64,000 nucleotides of DNA from Zygnema cylindricum. Lineage: Eukaryota > Streptophyta > Zygnematophyceae > Zygnematales > Zygnemataceae. The position numbers and the translations under genes were made by a program. The first letter of the stretch is position 1; every line of letters starts with the position of its first letter. Under the pieces are notes generated by a model. That model was not told the DNA's origin. It did no database searches and saw nothing but the letters and a program-made list of their open reading frames with translations. The stretch lies in contig JBBHKE010002560.1 of NCBI GenBank assembly GCA_037447655.1, positions 62,001-126,000 on the forward strand, given 5' to 3'. Positions 58,459-64,000 of this stretch are shown piece after piece.

Positions 58459-59745
58459 GTGAACATGCCTGGGCTTGTTGAATCCGATAAGGTGCAAGAA
58501 ATCGTGCCGCCATGGTATGTCTCTCAGCCGATTTTGGCCGATATTATTTTCCGTACAAGTGAAGAAGGAGAGATACAGAGGCTTATTCATTTGTCTTTGG
58601 TTTGTAAGGATTTTCAAGCAGCTGTCAAGCAAATCCACACTCTTAAAATATCTTCTTCAAGTTGTGTGAGGATTAGAAACGGATGTAGTGTTGAAGAAGG
58701 AGATAAAAAACTGGCAAAATTGATGCTTTTTTTACCTGAAGTGAAAAGTTTGAAACTGAAAGATACGGAGGGCTTATTAGGACCGAGGCTTCGAGCGATG
58801 ATTCCTTTAAAAACGTTTTATGCTATGTTTAAGAATGTCCAAGATACTTTAGAAGATTTGACAATCTCATGGGATTACCTTATAGCTCAACATTTAGGCC
58901 CCATTTCTACGCTTTCTGCCCTAAAATCTCTTGCTGCCGCTTTTCACTTTCCAACTAAGTCTGTTAGGGTTCTCCAAAAATGTGCATCTCTCCGTACAGT
59001 GACAAATGTCGACATTGTTGTGAGACCGGAGTGCGATTCCCGCGCTCTTCCTTTTTTTCTCGATCGCTTTCCTAATCTTTCTCACTTGGAGCTTACTTGT
59101 CCGAAAGAAGATGTCTTTACTGGGAGTCAAGAATTGACTATAAGTCATGCAAACTTGGAGGACTTGAGCATAAATCTCAAGATGAATTTGTTGAAAATCG
59201 ATTGCCCGAAGTTGACTGCTCTTTCCTTCGCTACAAACCCGAGAAAAAAATTGATTATCCAAGGGGCAAACTCATTGGAGGAGGTGTTATTTTTTGAGGA
59301 TGTATTCTCCGTATTCTCCCCTTCCCAGACTGTTAAAGTTGATTTGGATGTGCAAATAGTCGATGGAAATTCGACAATCAAGCATCTTCACTTCGGTCAT
59401 GGAACCTGTCTTAATGTCATAAAGAGCTTTCTTTCCATTTGCAAATCGAGTCTTTCTTGTTTGGTCATTTCAGCCTCTAGGCATTGTTTGGAGATTTTTT
59501 TGGACGAAGATTTCTCTGAATTGCCAAATCTGGCTAGTTTGTCGATTACGGATGTCTCCATTGACTGCCAAGGTCTCGACGTTTTGGAAAACTGGCTCAG
59601 AGCTTGTCCCTCACTGAAAACACTGGAGATAGAGGCTAGGAAAAAAAAAGTCGACATTGAGATTTTAATGAATTTCATCAAAAAAGTTCGACAATGGAAG
59701 GCTTTCTATGCGTGGGTGGACTTCAAGTGTCCTTGGGATATATAG
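58459..59745 (+). CDS. F-box/LRR-like protein, single exon (paralogue)
   Basis: 428 residues, intronless. F-box-like N-terminus (QPILADIIFRTSEEGEIQ, then IHLSLVCKDFQAAVKQ), followed by degenerate leucine-rich repeats (FPNLSHLELTC, HANLEDLSINL, CPKLTALSFAT, CPSLKTLEIEA) and the shared ending DFKCPWDI. It is clearly homologous end to end with 55,142-56,428 but well diverged, so the duplication is not recent. Start MPGLVESDKVQ corresponds to the paralogue's start. Expected role: substrate receptor of an SCF E3 ligase; target unknown. Confidence 0.8.
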   Translation: MNMPGLVESDKVQEIVPPWYVSQPILADIIFRTSEEGEIQRLIHLSLVCKDFQAAVKQIHTLKISSSSCVRIRNGCSVEEGDKKLAKLMLFLPEVKSLKLKDTEGLLGPRLRAMIPLKTFYAMFKNVQDTLEDLTISWDYLIAQHLGPISTLSALKSLAAAFHFPTKSVRVLQKCASLRTVTNVDIVVRPECDSRALPFFLDRFPNLSHLELTCPKEDVFTGSQELTISHANLEDLSINLKMNLLKIDCPKLTALSFATNPRKKLIIQGANSLEEVLFFEDVFSVFSPSQTVKVDLDVQIVDGNSTIKHLHFGHGTCLNVIKSFLSICKSSLSCLVISASRHCLEIFLDEDFSELPNLASLSITDVSIDCQGLDVLENWLRACPSLKTLEIEARKKKVDIEILMNFIKKVRQWKAFYAWVDFKCPWDI

Positions 59746-61242
59746 TATAGCTTGGCATTTGTACGGTTGAGGGTTTAGGGTTTTATGTCTTTAGAGCTAA
59801 ATAGAACGTCGGTTGCTAAATTTTGTTCATTTTCGGACACTTGACATGCTTACGTAGGAGAAATAAAATCTCGCCCTTTGAAATCAAATAATGCCCTGTA
59901 AATATCTGCTATGTAGTGAATTCCAAAAGGACAAAAAAACTTTTCTATAGCTTTTCTGTATAAAGCTTTAGGGTTGAGGAAAATGTATCATGTGAGGCTT
60001 TGCTACGAATTTGTGACGAGTCTTAGGTGTGTCTATGATGTCAAAAAACAACTCTTTTGATGTTTTGCTCTATTTCTATATTGCCTATGATGTCAAAAAA
60101 CAACACTTTTTTATGTTTTGCTCTGCTTCCATATTTTGTACGGTGTCAAAAAACTATGTTCTCCTCTGAGCGGCAGTTGTGCTCGTTTGCCGTATTTTGC
60201 AAACCAGCTAAGGCTTGAGAGCATCTCTTCTGATGGTTTATGTCCTTTTGAAAAGTCTAAACTATTGCCACTCTACCTGTCTTGTTTGTACCACAAAAGA
60301 TAAAATTTGGTGAGATACCATTTGCTGAACTTCAATCATAAGAGAACTTTATTCCCTCCTTCCCATTATGCAGTTTTGGGTCTTCGACTGTTTCACGGTA
60401 AACTTTCTTAGTTCCCAACTTTCACAATTTTGTTATGATTTTGAAGAAAATGTATACGCACACCCAATAGTAATCTTTTTTTGCTGATTGATAAAAACTT
60501 GAAAGAGTCTTGGAAACTACAAAAGAAATCTTTTGAGCAACCCTTGCGTTTCGGTTTGGCACCTCCCGTATTAATTTATCCTTGTTTTAGTATCGTAGCC
60601 ATTCCCTGAAACTGTTGCGAGTGGCCAGAAATGAATTGATGACAATTGCAATTGAAATTGTTTATAAGCTTGAGTTAGTCCCTTTAGGTGTTTTTCATTC
60701 TAGTTTTTATTCCTCAGTGTGTCCGGTTTGTCAGTTTCGATTCGGCTTCCGTGGACTCGGGTGGTTTGCCGTTGCATTCCACTTTCTTAATTAAGCTCCG
60801 ACATTTGCTCTACATTGTTGTTCTTAAAGAGTTGCCGAGGCTTGACAGTCGTTTCTTTGGTCCTCGGGTGTTCAACTTACCATGCATAACTTCTCCCAAA
60901 GTATTTCAATCTCTGAAATGCTAAAGAATGTAGTAGTATACGGCTATAGAACAGTAGCACATATATTATCACAAAATCCACATACAAGATTCCATTCAAC
61001 CTACACCCACAACTTTGTCGGGGACCGTGCCAATATTATCTTAATTAAGAGTCTCGCATGCATTATTCAAAAGCACATGTGAAACATGCAAATACTACCT
61101 TTGATAAGACAATTGTTGGCTTAAAATTTTGAGCTGTGAAATTAAGCCTTAAGGCTCCATCGAGCAGATTCGTGTCACAAACAAAAAAGGCTCAACAAAT
61201 CACCAAAGTGCGAAAATTTACAAAATTTCAAGACAATTTTTG
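59746..61242. other. Spacer with a ~58-bp tandem repeat
   Basis: At 60,028-60,150 a unit with GATGTCAAAAAACAAC...ATGTTTTGCTCT repeats about 2.5 times. A plus-strand open stretch at 60,719-60,924, after a CTCAG acceptor-like site (CVRFVSFDSASVDSGG..), could be an exon or a fragment of another gene; I recognise nothing in it. Confidence 0.4.
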
Positions 61243-63970
61243 TCATTTTTTTGTTTTTTGTTTTCTTGTCCATCTAAACACTCGAGAGCTATTAAAACTT
61301 CGTCCCCCCATGTCGCTGACTTTTTCACATAGACGACACGGCATGGTGTCGAGACTCAAAGCTCGCGCTCGAGTCAAATGCCCCATCACTCCACACCGCC
61401 GCCAAGCAAAGTACTTCATGTACTCCACTGCATATCCCATCCCGTCATCCCATACAAGAAATGTAATTGAAAACAATTCATGTGCTCTACTACATAATAA
61501 TTCATCCCGTCGTTCCCGTACAAGAAATATGATTGTATAAGTACATTGTTTACCGCAAACCAAGTACATGAATTGAAGTATATTTCCTGTATAAAGCTTA
61601 TTCTCATATTTACCAAATACATACATGGATGTAGTTACATTTACCATGGACAACATATATGCCGTTGAGTATATTGTTGCGACGACATTGTTTACCACAA
61701 AGTAAACACATGAGCGTGGATATATTTAGCGTGGACTATTGTTTACCGTGGAGTAAACACATAGATGAAGTAAATTTAAACTGGACTGAATAGGTGGATT
61801 TTAAGTGTATTTACCGTGGACAAAATGTAAATCGCATATGTATATCGCAATATACGCCTTGAGTCTAGTTTTCAAATTTTACTAATTTTAAGTCGAGCTT
61901 TACACGCGCAAAATAATCTTGCTCTTCAAAAAACTCGTTTATGCACTTAAAAACACCGCACTAAAGAACAAAAAACATAGGTTGGTTATCTTGAACTAAG
62001 AATCTTCCAGATCCTGAAACCTCAACGTTTTTCAACAATTTAGTGTGTGAAAGAAAGTTACATACCCGGATTTTTGTGAAGTTTCTTTACGTATTCCACA
62101 AGATCATCTATGGTCTCAAAACTGTCTCCGTCGATATACGATTCTGGAGGTGCAAAGTTTTCCACATCTGGAGCGCCAAAATAAATAGGTACAGTTCCTG
62201 TCGAGGAGAAGTAAAACACCAGATGATTCGCTAGAATTAGAAATAACATTATTTATTTTGTTTCCATCACCCCCCTCTTTTTATTTTCAGATTGATAGTT
62301 TTGGTAATGCTTCTTACGAGATTTCTTCATTTATTAACTTCTTTTTTTCCTTTGTTCTCTTACAGTTTTAAAGTGTGCCTCTTTTTCCTTCGTTAACTTA
62401 GGGTCGCCGTCACGAGTTTCTCATAAACATAGAATTTGTATCAACCAAATTGATAAAAACCTCCCAGAAATTAGTGTGGATCACAGCAACAAAAAAACCG
62501 TACAATTAGGGGATAACGGACGTTTAAAGAAAGACCTTTAATTTTTACATGGATCGGCTTGGATAATATTGGTTCCCCCACAGTAAAAATGGTGGATAAT
62601 GAAGGAGATTGTGGTTGAGCACACCGTCTGGGAGAGGGAGAGAGGGAGAATGGGAAGGACAGGAAAGCGAAGGAAAAAGAGAGGGAAGGAGGAGAAAGAA
62701 GCAGAGGGAGAAGGAAGCGAGGAGAGACAAAACTGTTGGACTGCGAGGGCGAGAACGCTTTATCGATACTGGTGAATGACAGAAGAGGAAGGAAATTGAG
62801 GGAGAGAGAGATGTGGAATGGGGGGGAGAAGGGAGGAAAGGAGGAAAAAGGAGGGAGGAAGGAAGATGGGAATGCTCTATTCACACTAATTGACAAAAAA
62901 GAAGAGAACTTAAAGGGGAGAGAGGGTGAAGTGGAGAAAGGGAGGAGGAAAGGGTGGGAGGAGAAAGGAAGTAGAGACTGAGTTGATGAGGGCAGGTGGG
63001 AAAATTTTATTCACACTGAATGACAGAGGGGACACAAAAAGAGGGACAGAAGAGGAAGGAGACTTGCCTGCTTCAAGAGCCATAAAAAGCTTCTCTGTCA
63101 CATAATTAGATTTTTTCACATTCTCCATAGAAAGCACAAATTTATAATGGGACATCACACAATGGCCAATTTCTTGCCAGTCCGATGATGGGCCCCTGCA
63201 AATAAATGAAAAGGACACCGTGAATCCCTGTTAGGGTGAATAAAACTAATTCCTGTTCTAAATTGATGCCAAATTCTTCTATTTGTCTTCCTGCCTTTGA
63301 CCATCAAATAGTATTTATAATACAAATAATTCTCTTCCTTATTCAAATTATGCATCGATCATCATCTTTACCTGAAACCATAATTAAAAACCTTAGAAAG
63401 AACCAAATACAAACAGATTATTCACTCTATAGCGATACACGGTGTATCTTCCCTGTGAGGATTACTCGTTACTGAAAAAAGCTTCACACCTGTAATTTCT
63501 TTAATTTTCTGAAACAAATAATCCGTATGTTCTTATCATCCTTATTAATGAAATTTTTCCTTACTTCTTCCTTCATTCCCAAATTCTTTCCCAGCTAAAT
63601 AATTCCTATATTCTTGATTTGCCTGTCTCATAGGGATCTCCTTTCCCTTTTAAAAAGAGGAACCCACCTCGCAATCTCTTCCTCCTTCCTCTTTGGGAAG
63701 CTTAAATTCAGTTCTAATCGGATAGCAAACATGTTGTTTTTGTTGTCGAAGATCAGTTCAAAGAAAAAGTTAATATTTCAGGAATAGAATTCACCTTGTC
63801 CCAGGCATAAATCGACAGTGAGGATAAAACTCCAATTCGCGACCTCTCCCTCCAACATTGTTTTGGCACGCCCCAAAACTGTGATGGGGCAATCGTTCGG
63901 AAATATTTTGTGCAATTTCATTTCTCCAACCAGGTTTGCAATTCGAAGTGGCACGGTAGAGAAGAACATC
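61243..63970 (-). CDS. GT10 alpha-1,3/4-fucosyltransferase, 3' four exons (5' end outside window)
   Basis: Golgi glycosyltransferase that moves fucose from GDP-fucose to an N-glycan or related acceptor. Exons: 63970-63795 (YRATSNCKPGWRNEIAQ, HHSFGACQNN), 63195-63068 (SHYKFVLSMEN, NYVTEKLFMALEAG), 62197-62066 (TVPIYFGAPDVENFAPPES) and 61427-61243 (CRLCEKVSDMGG, TGA stop). All junctions keep frame. The GT10 signature Y-K-F-x-L-x-x-E-N...YVTEK...AG-T-VPIYFGAP is complete. The intron after exon 63195-63068 starts with GC (CAG/GCAAGT). The N-terminal membrane anchor and stem are beyond the right edge. Whether it is the core alpha-1,3 enzyme or another GT10 member cannot be told from this part. Confidence 0.88.
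61428..61870. repeat. Repeats in the last GT10 intron
   Basis: Next to the acceptor of the last exon, a ~62 bp unit (CATCCCGTCATCCCATACAAG..) occurs twice. Further in, degenerate units with GTTTACCGTGGAGTAAACACA recur four or five times. Confidence 0.6.
62620..63070. repeat. ~125-bp purine-rich repeats next to the GC donor of GT10
   Basis: Three imperfect copies of a block with AATGCTCTATTCACACTAATTGACA-like sequence followed by GAGAGG/GGAAGG-rich DNA, at about 62,755, 62,870 and 63,000. They fill the start of the intron that begins at 63,067. Confidence 0.7.
63215..63446. mobile_element. Small inverted-repeat element (MITE family member 5)
   Basis: Ends ACACCGTGAATCCCTGTTAGG and, read inward from the right, TACACCGTGTATCGCTATAGA, then GTGAATAA on both sides. 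About 232 bp, in the GT10 intron between exons 63970-63795 and 63195-63068. It stops only ~20 bp from the downstream exon's acceptor. Confidence 0.7.
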
Positions 63971-64000
63971 CTACAAATTGAGTCCCACTAGAAATAGTTC

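Noticed and set aside
60688-60924. 78-codon open frame after an acceptor-like site
   Set aside because: No start context, partner exon or family similarity; kept only as a note in the spacer entry.

Overview
This is a eukaryotic nuclear window, AT-rich, with spliceosomal introns, many simple repeats and low gene density. The gene content points to the green plant lineage, most likely a streptophyte (charophyte alga or early plant). Pointers are an intronless tRNA-Phe(GAA) that looks like the land-plant one, a PLAC8 protein with the plant-type upstream membrane segment, an RRP12 with the plant-like C-terminal tail, a kinesin-4, and AAACCCTAA telo-boxes in the first intron of the ribosome-biogenesis gene. 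I do not name a species.

Layout. 1-1,760: G-rich minisatellite and short repeats. 1,901-16,545 (-): a complete 19-exon RRP12 gene; every junction is in frame and the product is 1,374 aa. 16,848-16,920 (+): tRNA-Phe, then repeats, a degenerate tRNA 3' relic and a GC-richer island (about 18.8-20.4 kb). 20,869-28,196 (+): a kinesin-4 gene whose motor exons are intact and whose tail holds a ~3 kb polypurine repeat. About 22.05-34.25 kb and 38.5-45.87 kb are two direct copies of one segment, each with kinesin sequence and a minus-strand tRNA-Phe. The second kinesin copy is a deleted pseudogene that carries an inverted repeat of its own exons. The first copy carries a truncated LINE; the second copy shows the empty site. 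Between the two copies lies a recent inverted copy of RRP12 exon 1 (34,303-36,430).

Right part. 46,228-52,415 (+): PLAC8 membrane protein, two exons with a 3.5 kb intron. 53,324-54,646 (-): exons of a small gene I do not recognise. 55,142-56,428 (-) and 58,459-59,745 (+): two head-to-head F-box/LRR-like paralogues, each 428 codons plus stop. 61,243-63,970 (-): the 3' four exons of a GT10 fucosyltransferase, including a GC-AG intron; its 5' end lies outside the window.

The genes are independent housekeeping or regulatory genes, not a pathway. The notable layer is the DNA between them: tandem repeats seeded at splice sites, a five-member small inverted-repeat transposon family that sits only in introns and intergenic DNA, and a kinesin-derived inverted repeat that could give a hairpin RNA. 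All splice junctions were read by eye from GT/GC-AG signals and reading-frame continuity; no transcript data were available.
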